39,054 bases of DNA, taken from Lachnospiraceae bacterium (GTDB taxonomy: Bacteria; Bacillota; Clostridia; Lachnospirales; Lachnospiraceae). The position numbers and the translations under genes are program-made. The notes below the pieces were generated by a model. That model was not told the origin of the DNA. It was given only the letters and a program-made list of their open reading frames with translations, and ran no database searches. This document shows, piece after piece, positions 15,702 through 24,011 of the stretch (within the stretch, counting starts at the first letter, position 1; each line of letters starts with the position of its first letter). The stretch covers positions 1 to 39,054 of the forward strand of contig CAAGMZ010000023.1 of assembly GCA_900771195.1 (NCBI GenBank), given 5' to 3'.

Positions 15702-16660
15702 TGCTGTGCCTCCTTTCTGCCCGCCTTTTTCTCCTTAACGATACCAAAGGGTCTGGGAACGGAGATTTTTTCAATTAACGGAACAAGAATATTGCCGAGT
15801 ATTATTGCATACGAGACTCCCTCTGCCGCATTTCCGAATATTCTGAAAAGTCCTGTGAATATGCCAAGTACAGCGCCGTAAATCACCTTTCCCAAAGTAC
15901 TCACAGGTGATGTGACATAATCGGTAGCCATGAAAAATGCTCCAAGCATCAGTCCGCCGCCGCAAAGCTCTGCAGCCAGATAGTTCATGTCACACCCATG
16001 ACCGCCAAATATCAGAACAAATACAGAGAATACTCCGATGTAAACAAATGGTATGGTCGGAGCTATAACCTTTCTTATGAGCAGATATGCTGCCCCCACA
16101 AGAATGGCAACGGTGGATGTCTCACCGATGACGCCTCCTGTCGTTCCAAGGAACATCCTGAGTACATCAACGCTTTCTCCGGATTTAAGGAGTGCAAGAG
16201 GTGTAGCCCCTGTCACGCCGTCATACACAAAGTTGGTCATTCTTCCTGCAAAAGAAATAAGCAGAAAGCACCTTGCAGCAAGCGCCGGATTCATAAAATT
16301 CTGTCCCAGTCCGCCAAAAAGCTGCTTTACGATTATAATGGCAAATACGCTTCCAAGTACTACCATCCATATTGGCATCGTATGAGGAAGGTTCATGCCA
16401 AGAAGAAGTCCCGTGACAACTGCACTGAGATCTCCAATCGTTATCGGCTTATGCATAAAGTGTTCGAACAGATACTCACTCAGCACACAGCTGATAACTG
16501 CTGTCACAAGGACTGTAAAAGCTCTCGCTCCAAAATTTACCATTCCGAAAATACAGGCAGGTGCAAGTGCTATACATACATCTGCCATTATTCTTCTGGT
16601 AGAGGACTTGTCACGCACATGAGGCGATGATGATACATTCAGTAATTTTTCGTCTTTCAT
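15698..16660 (-). CDS. rnfD: Rnf electron transport complex subunit D
   Basis: This is a 320-residue membrane protein with about nine hydrophobic segments. GQNFMNPALAARCFLL and the flavin attachment region DGVTGATPLALLKSG (Thr153 presumed to carry FMN) are typical of RnfD/NqrB. RnfD is thought to form part of the ion path and to carry covalent FMN. The start overlaps the end of rnfC by four bases (ATGA), so the operon is tightly coupled. Confidence 0.96.
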   Translation of the reverse strand: MKDEKLLNVSSSPHVRDKSSTRRIMADVCIALAPACIFGMVNFGARAFTVLVTAVISCVLSEYLFEHFMHKPITIGDLSAVVTGLLLGMNLPHTMPIWMVVLGSVFAIIIVKQLFGGLGQNFMNPALAARCFLLISFAGRMTNFVYDGVTGATPLALLKSGESVDVLRMFLGTTGGVIGETSTVAILVGAAYLLIRKVIAPTIPFVYIGVFSVFVLIFGGHGCDMNYLAAELCGGGLMLGAFFMATDYVTSPVSTLGKVIYGAVLGIFTGLFRIFGNAAEGVSYAIILGNILVPLIEKISVPRPFGIVKEKKAGRKEAQQ

Positions 16661-17991
16661 TTATGAGCCTCCTGTTTCTTTCTGGCCTCTGCCATAACCA
16701 GTTTTTTCATTGTTCTCACAGACTGTGTGACCTGACGCTTGGCCGGGCATACATATGAACAGCATCCGCATTCCACGCATTCCATTCCGTAAAGCTTTTT
16801 AAATCCTTCCATATCTCCGTGCTGTGCCAATACCGCAAGTTTCATCGGAAGCAGATGCTCAGGACATGCCTCCGCACATCTTCCGCATCTGATGCAGGGC
16901 GATGGAGACACGGCCGATACATCATCCTTCCTGAAAGCGAGAACCGATGAAGAACCCTTTACAACCGGAACATCAAGATTAAAAAATGAAAATCCCATCA
17001 TAGGGCCGCCGGATATTATTTTCTCCGGCTCACAGCTAAATCCGCCGGCTGCCTCTACAAGCTCTCTGAGATTAGTTCCCACATATACGTAATAATTCTG
17101 CGGTTTACTTATGGCATCACCCGTAACCGTAACAATCCGTCTGGTAAGCGGTCTGCCTTCATAAAGCGCCTGATAAATTGAAACAATAGTATCAACATTA
17201 TGTACTATGCAGCCTGCGTCGGCAGGAAGCATTTTGGAATTGATTTCCCGTCCGGTAATTGCCTTGATTATATACCGCTCACCGCCCTGGGGATATTTGG
17301 TTTTCAGGACTGCAACCTCAATGTTCTCCTCATCCTTCACTGCATCGCCAAGTATTTTTATCGCTTCAGGCTTATTGCTCTCTATTCCGAAATATCCTTT
17401 TGCACCGGGAAAAAGACTGAGCACTGCCTTTAGACCCTTCACAAGCTTATCCGGCTGCTCTATCATTCTCCTGTAATCAGATGTGAGGTAAGGCTCGCAT
17501 TCAGCCCCGTTGACAATGATTGTATCGATTTTCTCAGGATTCTTGGGTGTAAGCTTGACACTTGTAGGGAAACCGGCACCTCCCATTCCGACAATTCCGG
17601 CCTCATCAATGATTGCCCTTATCTCGTCAGGCTTAAGTTCACTTACGGGCTTTTCGTTAATCTTCGGCGCCATTTCATACTGACCGTCATTCTCAATTAT
17701 GATTGAATTCGTCTTTCCGCCTGTGGCAAGAAGTCTTGGCTCGATTTTCTTAACGGTTCCCGACACTGAACTGTGAATATTGGCCGAGACAAAACCGGCC
17801 TTTTTGGCAATCATCTGTCCCGCCAGTACCCTGTCACCGATATTGACAACCGGCACAGCAGGTGCACCGATATGCTGAGAGAGAGGAAAAACAAGTTCTT
17901 TGCCCGGCTTAAGGTCAACAATAGCCGAATTCTCAGACATTTCCTTCCCTTCGTAAGGGTGTGTGCCACCCTTAAATGTTAATAGACTCAC
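16657..17991 (-). CDS. rnfC: Rnf electron transport complex subunit C
   Basis: This 444-residue protein is the NADH-side subunit of the membrane complex that couples ferredoxin oxidation and NAD+ reduction to Na+ or H+ export. The N-terminal GGTHPYEGKEMS and barrel-sandwich region (SQHIGAPAVPVVNIGDRVLAGQ) are followed by the FMN/NADH-binding fold (GMGGAGFPTSVKL, NGAECEPYLTSDYR) and two 4Fe-4S motifs, CIRCGRCAEACP and CVECGCCSYVCP. The frame is open to a GTG at 18039, but this lies only two bases from the -10 box. The GTG at 17991 has GAAG 8 bases upstream and matches the usual N-terminus of clostridial RnfC, so it is preferred. Confidence 0.95.
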   Translation of the reverse strand: MSLLTFKGGTHPYEGKEMSENSAIVDLKPGKELVFPLSQHIGAPAVPVVNIGDRVLAGQMIAKKAGFVSANIHSSVSGTVKKIEPRLLATGGKTNSIIIENDGQYEMAPKINEKPVSELKPDEIRAIIDEAGIVGMGGAGFPTSVKLTPKNPEKIDTIIVNGAECEPYLTSDYRRMIEQPDKLVKGLKAVLSLFPGAKGYFGIESNKPEAIKILGDAVKDEENIEVAVLKTKYPQGGERYIIKAITGREINSKMLPADAGCIVHNVDTIVSIYQALYEGRPLTRRIVTVTGDAISKPQNYYVYVGTNLRELVEAAGGFSCEPEKIISGGPMMGFSFFNLDVPVVKGSSSVLAFRKDDVSAVSPSPCIRCGRCAEACPEHLLPMKLAVLAQHGDMEGFKKLYGMECVECGCCSYVCPAKRQVTQSVRTMKKLVMAEARKKQEAHK

Positions 17992-18040
17992 TGTATCAAC
18001 TTCTTTCTGTATAGATTTGCACTGCCAATTCATTAGCACT

Positions 18041-18069
18041 ATTATACAACTTTCGTCATTTAAAATCTA
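18041..18069 (-). promoter_or_regulatory. Promoter of the rnf operon
   Basis: On the minus strand a consensus TATAAT lies at 18041-18046, with a weak -35 (TAGATT, 18064-18069) 17 bases upstream. Transcription would start near 18034, about 43 bases before the preferred GTG start of rnfC. Confidence 0.6.
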
Positions 18070-18126
18070 TATTTTTTGTAAATTTGTATAAAAAACGAAT
18101 TAATTAAACTTTCATGACTGAAGGTA

Positions 18127-18135
18127 TGGTATACT
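18127..18135 (+). promoter_or_regulatory. Extended -10 promoter of the DEDD nuclease gene
   Basis: TGGTATACT fits the extended -10 form TGnTATAAT with one change, and no strong -35 is seen. It lies about 60 bases before the preferred start at 18197 and is divergent from the rnf promoter. Confidence 0.5.
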
Positions 18136-18196
18136 GTACTCGCAGGCGAAAAACAGCGCCATGCGAATATATGATGTACTGCAGAGGTTCATACAT

Positions 18197-19282
18197 ATGA
18201 GGGAATTCACGACAGAACTGAATATTGAGACGCTTAAGCTGCCGGGGTTCAGATACTCTGATGAAGAAATTCTCTATTTTGACATAGAGACAACAGGCTT
18301 TGTTCCTGCATCTACAAGGCTTTATCTCATTGGCTTTGTGTACTGCCGCCAAGGTCGCTTTTACATGACACAATGGTTTGCTGACAGTGATGAAGCCGAA
18401 AAAGAGCTGCTTTGCTCTTTTGTGAAATTCATTACGGATTTTCGCGTTCTTGTACACTATAACGGCAGTAATTTTGACATTCCCTATATAATAAAAAAAT
18501 GCTCTTTTCTTGGCATTAAATGTGATATGTCCGGCATTGTCAGTCTGGATATATATAAGACGATTCAGCCTGTAAAATGCCTTTTCAGACTGGAAAATCT
18601 CAAGCAGAAGTCAGTTGAGAGCTTTGTTGGTTTCGAGAGAACAGACAAATTTTCGGGCGGCGAGCTTATCAATGTCTACAACGAATATATAAAGTCACCT
18701 GATTCGCAGTCTCTCGATGCTATGCTTCGTCATAACAGAGAAGATGTTCTGGGAATGTTGAAAATTGTTCCCGTAATAGGATACACATGTATTTGTGACG
18801 GAAGATACAATCCGTCTGCTAACTGCATTAAAGACAGCAGTGCCTCCAAAAAAGAAGTTTTTCTCACCCTTGAGTCAGAGCTTCCCGTTCCTGTCCGCGT
18901 ATCCTGTGGCAATGACCTTTACTACATGACGATGTACGAAAAAACCATCCGCATATGCATAACGGCACACACCGACGAATTAAAGTATTTTTATCCCAAC
19001 TACAAGGATTATTACTATCTTCCCGATGAGGACCGCTCAATTCATAAAAGTGTTGCTTTTTATGTTGACAAAAATTATCGCACCAGGGCAAAGGCAGCCA
19101 ACTGCTACAGCAAAAAAACAGGCATTTTTCTGCCTCAGTCTGATGAAATAATAAAGCCTTATTTCAAAATAGATTATTATGATAAAATAACATACTTTGA
19201 ATATACCGATGAATTCCGAAATGACGCAAAAATGCAGAAAAAATACGCAGAGCATATATTCAGAACACTGTTAAAAATGTAA
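18197..19282 (+). CDS. DEDD exonuclease/RNase H-like domain protein (YprB type)
   Basis: This is a 361-residue protein whose N-terminal two hundred residues carry a DnaQ-like fold. Asp29 and Glu31 lie in LYFDIETTGF, Asp94 in HYNGSNFDIP, and His179 with Asp183 in LRHNREDVLGM, giving the full DEDD set. This matches the ribonuclease H-like (YprB, RNase_H_2) family, likely a 3'-5' nuclease; the substrate is not known. The C-terminal 160 residues show no motif I recognise. The start at 18197 has AGAGG 9 bases upstream, whereas the longer ATG at 18161 has none. The gene stands alone on the plus strand, divergent from rnfC and convergent with cheR, with a shared terminator. Confidence 0.82.
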   Translation: MREFTTELNIETLKLPGFRYSDEEILYFDIETTGFVPASTRLYLIGFVYCRQGRFYMTQWFADSDEAEKELLCSFVKFITDFRVLVHYNGSNFDIPYIIKKCSFLGIKCDMSGIVSLDIYKTIQPVKCLFRLENLKQKSVESFVGFERTDKFSGGELINVYNEYIKSPDSQSLDAMLRHNREDVLGMLKIVPVIGYTCICDGRYNPSANCIKDSSASKKEVFLTLESELPVPVRVSCGNDLYYMTMYEKTIRICITAHTDELKYFYPNYKDYYYLPDEDRSIHKSVAFYVDKNYRTRAKAANCYSKKTGIFLPQSDEIIKPYFKIDYYDKITYFEYTDEFRNDAKMQKKYAEHIFRTLLKM

Positions 19283-19333
19283 AAAACATCCGAGACCGGC
19301 ATGCAAGCATCCGACCTCGGATTATTATTTCTT
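19281..19333. terminator. Bidirectional terminator between the DEDD nuclease gene and cheR
   Basis: ATCCGAG (19288-19294) pairs with CTCGGAT (19316-19322), and inside it CGG/CCG and ATGC/GCAT extend the hairpin to 35 bases. The plus strand ends in a T-rich stretch, and the minus strand in TGTTTTTTAC. It lies between convergent genes. Confidence 0.8.
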
Positions 19334-19338
19334 GAGAA

Positions 19339-20118
19339 TCAATTCTTTACATAGAAAAATGTTTTGGGGGAAGAATAGTTAAGCTCCCTGTAATTGGTAA
19401 TCTGTTCTGTGCTTCCCACAAACAAAACTCCCTCGTGAACAAGCGAAGCATTAAACTTCTTATATATGTCCTGCTTTGCCTCCTCAGTAAAATAAATGAG
19501 CACATTCCGGCACACTATCATGTGATAATTATCCGGATACGGGTCTTTTAGAAGATTATGCTTTCTGAATTCAACGCGTCTCTTGATATCCTCTGATATC
19601 TGGAAGGTTCCCGGAGTTATCTCGGTAAAATATTTTTTCTTAAACTCTTCCGGAAGTCCGTTCAGACTCTGTGACTTGTAAATTCCGGTCTTGGCCTTCG
19701 CAAGTATCTGCTCATCAATATCTGTTGCAAGAATATGTATCTGGTTCAGTGGCATAAACTTACTTAAAAGCATCACAAGCGAATACGGCTCATCTCCCGT
19801 AGAGCATGCCGCACTCCAAATCCTGATTCCATGCCCGAATTTGCCGATAAGGTCAGGAAACACCTTTTCTTCAAGATATTTCCAGAGTTCAGGATTACGA
19901 TAAAATTCGGATACATTAATCGTCAGATAACTGACGAATTCTTCAAACAGAGGCCTGTTAACCTTCAACTGCTGTACAAATTCTTCATATCCACGGAAGC
20001 CATGATTCTTAATAAGCGCGTCTATTCTTCTTTTCATTTGTTTTTCCTTATAAGAATTGAGATCAATCTTAGTAAGGGAATAGACATCTTCCTTGAATCC
20101 GGTGTAATCGTACTCCAT
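19339..20118 (-). CDS. cheR: Chemotaxis protein methyltransferase CheR
   Basis: This 259-residue S-adenosylmethionine-dependent enzyme methylates glutamates on chemoreceptors. The N-terminal helical domain is followed by TINVSEFYRNPELW, the cofactor motif WSAACSTGDEPYSL, the LATDIDEQILAKAKTGIY segment and CRNVLIYF. All are standard CheR marks. It is the last gene after rpsA on this strand. No other chemotaxis gene is in the window, so it is a lone cheR at this site. It suggests the organism is, or descends from, a motile cell. Confidence 0.94.
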   Translation of the reverse strand: MEYDYTGFKEDVYSLTKIDLNSYKEKQMKRRIDALIKNHGFRGYEEFVQQLKVNRPLFEEFVSYLTINVSEFYRNPELWKYLEEKVFPDLIGKFGHGIRIWSAACSTGDEPYSLVMLLSKFMPLNQIHILATDIDEQILAKAKTGIYKSQSLNGLPEEFKKKYFTEITPGTFQISEDIKRRVEFRKHNLLKDPYPDNYHMIVCRNVLIYFTEEAKQDIYKKFNASLVHEGVLFVGSTEQITNYRELNYSSPKTFFYVKN

Positions 20119-20150
20119 AGTACTCTCTCTCCTGTAACTCTGAGGCTTAA

Positions 20151-21251
20151 TTAATTATCCGATGAATCCTCTGAAGCTTCCTCTTCTGCATCTGCATCAT
20201 CTGTATCTTCAAGAAGAGCCTTCATGCTGAGGCTTATCTTCCTGTCATCCACATTAATGTCAACAACCTTAGCCTCAATCTCCTGTCCAATCTTAAGAAC
20301 ATCAGCCGGCTTCTCAACGCGCTCTTTGGAAATCTGTGATACATGAAGAAGAGCATCAATTCCGGGCTCAAGCTCAACAAAAGCACCAAAATCAGTCATT
20401 CTGGCAACCCTGCCTGTGACTACGGTATCCTTTGCATATTTCTCACCGGCATTAAGCCATGGATTCTCACTGTCAAATTTAAGGCTGAGGGCTACCTTGT
20501 CCCCGTTGATTTCCTTAATAAAGCATTTCACAACGTCACCGGTCTTGAATTTCTTCTTGGGATTCTCAATCCTGCCCCATGAAATCTCAGACACATGAAG
20601 AAGTCCGTCAATTCCGCCGATATCGATAAATACACCAAAATCCGTAACGTTCTTAACTGTTCCTTCAACAACCTGTCCTTCTGCGATGTTGGCAAGCGCT
20701 GCTTCCTTCTTCTTGGCCTTGTCCGCAACAAGAAGCTGCTTACGGTCGCCGATTATCCGTCTCTTCGCAGGATTGAACTCAGTGATTACAAACTGGATTT
20801 CCTGTCCTGCATACTTTGAAAGATCCTTCTCATATACATCTGATACAAGGCTTGCGGGGATGAATACCTTAGCCTCATTAACGCTGACTGTAAGTCCTTT
20901 CTCAAATACCTGCGTAACAGGTGCTGTCAGGACCTCGTGGCTCTCGAAAGCTTCCTCAAGCTTCTTGTTGCCAAGCTCTGTAGCAAGTCTCTTGTATGAC
21001 AGTGCCACATATCCGTCGCCGTCATTTCCCTTGATGACCTTAGCCTTAATCTCATCTCCAACCTTAACTACAGTTGTGAGATCAATGCCTGGTGTGTTTG
21101 TGTATTCATTGCGTGTAATAATACCATCAGCTTTATATCCAATGTCAAGGATTACATGATCTTCCTTAACCGAAATAACCTTACCGTCAACAACCTCCCC
21201 TGTATGTATAGTTTTCAATGATTCTTCTAATAACTGTTCAAATTCTGACAT
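20151..21251 (-). CDS. rpsA: Ribosomal protein S1 homologue with four S1 RNA-binding domains
   Basis: This 366-residue protein contains four S1 (OB-fold) repeats, at about residues 15-85, 100-170, 190-260 and 272-345. The third and fourth carry the classic VTDFGVFIDIGGIDGLLHVSEI and MTDFGAFVELEPGIDALLHVSQI strands. Four domains is the usual number in Firmicutes (six in E. coli). It binds mRNA and may help translation initiation. An acidic tail ends the protein. AGGAGG lies ten bases before the ATG, inside the end of ispH. The gene overlaps ispH by 25 bases in another frame. In many clostridia the two are fused into one protein; here they are separate. Confidence 0.92.
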   Translation of the reverse strand: MSEFEQLLEESLKTIHTGEVVDGKVISVKEDHVILDIGYKADGIITRNEYTNTPGIDLTTVVKVGDEIKAKVIKGNDGDGYVALSYKRLATELGNKKLEEAFESHEVLTAPVTQVFEKGLTVSVNEAKVFIPASLVSDVYEKDLSKYAGQEIQFVITEFNPAKRRIIGDRKQLLVADKAKKKEAALANIAEGQVVEGTVKNVTDFGVFIDIGGIDGLLHVSEISWGRIENPKKKFKTGDVVKCFIKEINGDKVALSLKFDSENPWLNAGEKYAKDTVVTGRVARMTDFGAFVELEPGIDALLHVSQISKERVEKPADVLKIGQEIEAKVVDINVDDRKISLSMKALLEDTDDADAEEEASEDSSDN

Positions 21252-22099
21252 AGCGTTTGAACCTCCTGTATTAATTTGTTGGGGGTTGAAGCCCCTGCTG
21301 TGATTCCGATTCTGCCTGAATCCCTGATTCGTTCAAAATCCATATCATCTGCATTCTGAATAAAAAATGTATTATCACACAAATTACTGCAGATATCATA
21401 TAACTTCTGCGAGTTGGAACTGCTGTTGCTGCCGATAACTATCATGGCATCTGCCGAAGACGATATCATGGCAGCCTCCTTCTGTCTTTCCTCAGTGGCA
21501 TTACATATAGTATTCAAAACACTAACACTATCATAACTGTTTTTGCAAAAAATTTCAACTAATTCTTTAAACTTATTAAAATTAAATGTTGTCTGGGCAA
21601 CAACACAAAGTTTAGAATGTTTTTTGGCCTCATTTTCCATAAATAATTCAGCCTGCTCCCGATTGGCAATCACAACGCTGTTATTTTTTACACAGCTTTG
21701 TATTCCCTGAACCTCCGGGTGTCTGGCATCGCCGACAATTATAACAAATTCTCCGTTTGCCATGGCATTTTTGACCGCCTTATGGATTTTAAGCACAAAA
21801 GGACATGTTGCATCTATCACCTTGTGTCCTGCAGTCTCTAACGCTTCATACACATCCTCGGGAACGCCGTGTGCTCTTATAATTACCACTCCGGGCCTTT
21901 CTTTTGCGGCATCTTCTACAGAGTCAAGAACCTTTACGCCTCTTTTTCCGAGTTCCTCAACCACCTGTTCATTGTGTATAATCGGTCCAAAAGTATAAAT
22001 CGGAACCTCGGTATTTTTATTCAGTTCTGTGTGCACAGTGTCAACTGCTCTTTTTACTCCAAAGCAGAATCCTGCTGTTTTGGCTGTTATTACTTCCAT
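21227..22099 (-). CDS. ispH: 4-hydroxy-3-methylbut-2-enyl diphosphate reductase (IspH/LytB)
   Basis: This 290-residue protein catalyses the last step of the methylerythritol phosphate pathway to isoprenoid precursors. The three cluster cysteines are Cys12 (GFCFGVKRAV), Cys99 (DATCPFVLK) and Cys199 (NTICNATEERQ). His residues in IIHNEQVV and IIRAHGVP, and the SNSSNSQKL substrate-binding segment, are present. It begins three bases after the cmk stop codon and overlaps rpsA, consistent with one transcript. Confidence 0.97.
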   Translation of the reverse strand: MEVITAKTAGFCFGVKRAVDTVHTELNKNTEVPIYTFGPIIHNEQVVEELGKRGVKVLDSVEDAAKERPGVVIIRAHGVPEDVYEALETAGHKVIDATCPFVLKIHKAVKNAMANGEFVIIVGDARHPEVQGIQSCVKNNSVVIANREQAELFMENEAKKHSKLCVVAQTTFNFNKFKELVEIFCKNSYDSVSVLNTICNATEERQKEAAMISSSADAMIVIGSNSSSNSQKLYDICSNLCDNTFFIQNADDMDFERIRDSGRIGITAGASTPNKLIQEVQTLCQNLNSY

Positions 22100-22102
22100 A
22101 TA

Positions 22103-22768
22103 TCAGATTACCGCCTTATATGCTTCAATTATTGCTTCAGTCACCTGCTCAACCGTCATATCCGATGAATCGACCAGAACCGCATCGTCGGCCTTGCGCA
22201 GAGGTGCCGTTTCTCTGTGCATATCCCTGTAGTCTCTGTCAGCTATGTCTGCTTTTATTTTTTCAATGTCAGCAGTTTCGCCTTTATCCGTAAGTTCCTT
22301 ATATCTGCGCTCCGCCCTTGTATCAACACTGGCTGTCAGGTAAATTTTACATGTTGCGTCCGGCAGCACGCATGTACCTATATCGCGTCCGTCCATGACC
22401 ACATCTGTCGTGGACGCAATTTCACGCTGAAGCTCAAGAAGCTTCGTTCTCACAGCCGGATAGACGGCTATGGCAGAAGCCATATTGCCGGTCTTTTCTG
22501 TCCGGAGCCGTCCTGTTACATTCTCTCCGTTGAGGATAATCTGCTGGACTCCGTCTTTATAATCGATGGCTATCTTAACATCAGGGCATGCCCTGCCTAT
22601 TGCCGCCTCGTCATCCGGCGCAATATTATTATCCGTAAAAAAGACTGCCATTGCGCGAAACATGGCTCCCGTATCTACATAAGTGAAGCGAAGCTTCTTT
22701 GCAACAAGCTTTGCTATTGTGCTCTTTCCGGCTCCCGCCGGTCCGTCTATTGCTATACTGTGTGTCAT
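22103..22768 (-). CDS. cmk: Cytidylate kinase
   Basis: This 221-residue P-loop kinase phosphorylates CMP and dCMP. The Walker A motif GPAGAGKST is at about residues 9-17, followed by YVDTGAMFRA, the NMP-binding insert typical of bacterial CMP kinases and the DGRDIGTCVLPDA segment. It lies between the BaiN-like gene (16-base gap) and ispH in a gene run found in many Clostridia. Confidence 0.96.
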   Translation of the reverse strand: MTHSIAIDGPAGAGKSTIAKLVAKKLRFTYVDTGAMFRAMAVFFTDNNIAPDDEAAIGRACPDVKIAIDYKDGVQQIILNGENVTGRLRTEKTGNMASAIAVYPAVRTKLLELQREIASTTDVVMDGRDIGTCVLPDATCKIYLTASVDTRAERRYKELTDKGETADIEKIKADIADRDYRDMHRETAPLRKADDAVLVDSSDMTVEQVTEAIIEAYKAVI

Positions 22769-22784
22769 AATTATCTCCTTTATA

Positions 22785-24011
22785 TTATGTGCTTATTCCC
22801 GCAAGATATCCGGTTGACCAGGCAATCTGCAGGTTAAATCCACCGGTCACCGCATCCACATCTATCAGTTCACCGGCAAAAAAAAGATTTTTGATAATTT
22901 TCGATTCCATCGTACCCGGGTCTATTTCCCTGACGCTGACCCCGCCGTGTGTTACAATCGCTTCATTAAAACCCCTGAGACCTGTAAGCGTAAGGTCAAA
23001 ATTCTTTATAAGGCTGACAAGGTTTTTTCGCTCCTTGCGGGTAATCTCGTTGACCGGCTTGCTGCCGTCAATACTGCTCCGAATTACCATAACAGGAATC
23101 AGCGACTTCGGAAAAAGCCTGTCCAGCGAGTTTATGAATTTTTTGTTTCTGGATTCCTCAAAATCCCTCAGCAGTCTTTCGTCAAGCCTGCACTCATCCA
23201 ATGCCGGCTTAAGGTCAATGACAAGACGTAACGGTCGGAGCTTTATTATATCTGCCGCGTAGCTGCTGGCACTGAGCACTGTAGGCCCGCTCACCCCAAA
23301 ATGTGTAAAGAGAAGCTCTCCGAAATCTTCGTAAATTTTTTTGCTGCCATCCCACAGAGTCACTCCGCAGTTTCTGAGACTCAGTCCCTGAAGCTCCTTT
23401 ACCCACTCATCCGATGATACAAAAGGAACAAGTGCCGGACTGCACTTCGTAACCGTATGCCCCAGCTTTTTAGCAAAAGCATGACCTTCTCCCGTCGAGC
23501 CGGTGGATGGATACGAATAGCCTCCGGTTGCCAGAATGACGCTGTCTGAAAAGATTTCCCTTCCGTTTACGACAAGGCCTTTTGCGATACCGTTTTCCGT
23601 AATCACATCATCCACATGACTGTTAAGATTAATCTTCACATTAAGCTTCTTGAGAGCGCGTTCAATCGCATTTATTACATCATAGGAATGGTCCGAGACA
23701 GGAAATACCCTATTACCTCTTTCGACTTTCAAGGGGCATCCTTCTTTTTCTATAAGGTCCCTGACAGCACTACTGTCAAAGGTATAAACAGCACTGTACA
23801 AAAATTTGGGATTGGTAACCACGTTGGCAAAAAAATCTTCCGTCTCGCAGGCATTTGTCACATTGCACCTGCCTTTGCCGGTAATAAAAATTTTCTTGCC
23901 CAGTTTTTCATTTTTTTCGAATAGCAGTACTTCATGACCGCATTGTGCGGCCCCTATTGCCGCAAGCATTCCGGCAGCACCGCCGCCAACGACTGCAACC
24001 TTAGACATCAC
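22785..24011 (-). CDS. NAD(P)/FAD-dependent oxidoreductase, HI0933/BaiN family
   Basis: This is a 408-residue flavoprotein. The FAD-binding GGGAAGMLAAIGAA lies at about residues 9-22, followed by the family signature KLGKKIFITGKGRCNVTNAC. The second nucleotide region is VILATGGYSYPSTGSTG, and the C-terminal FAGELIDVDAVTGGFNLQIAWSTG closes the FAD site. This is the HI0933/YhiN family; BaiN of Clostridium scindens, a proposed bile acid reductase, belongs to it. The physiological substrate here is unknown. It shares four bases with the upstream MurR-type regulator gene and is 16 bases from cmk. Confidence 0.9.
   Translation of the reverse strand: MMSKVAVVGGGAAGMLAAIGAAQCGHEVLLFEKNEKLGKKIFITGKGRCNVTNACETEDFFANVVTNPKFLYSAVYTFDSSAVRDLIEKEGCPLKVERGNRVFPVSDHSYDVINAIERALKKLNVKINLNSHVDDVITENGIAKGLVVNGREIFSDSVILATGGYSYPSTGSTGEGHAFAKKLGHTVTKCSPALVPFVSSDEWVKELQGLSLRNCGVTLWDGSKKIYEDFGELLFTHFGVSGPTVLSASSYAADIIKLRPLRLVIDLKPALDECRLDERLLRDFEESRNKKFINSLDRLFPKSLIPVMVIRSSIDGSKPVNEITRKERKNLVSLIKNFDLTLTGLRGFNEAIVTHGGVSVREIDPGTMESKIIKNLFFAGELIDVDAVTGGFNLQIAWSTGYLAGIST

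Noticed and set aside
22217..22837. Open frame of 206 codons on the plus strand opposite cmk
   Set aside because: Antisense to cmk and running into the next gene; no coding support.
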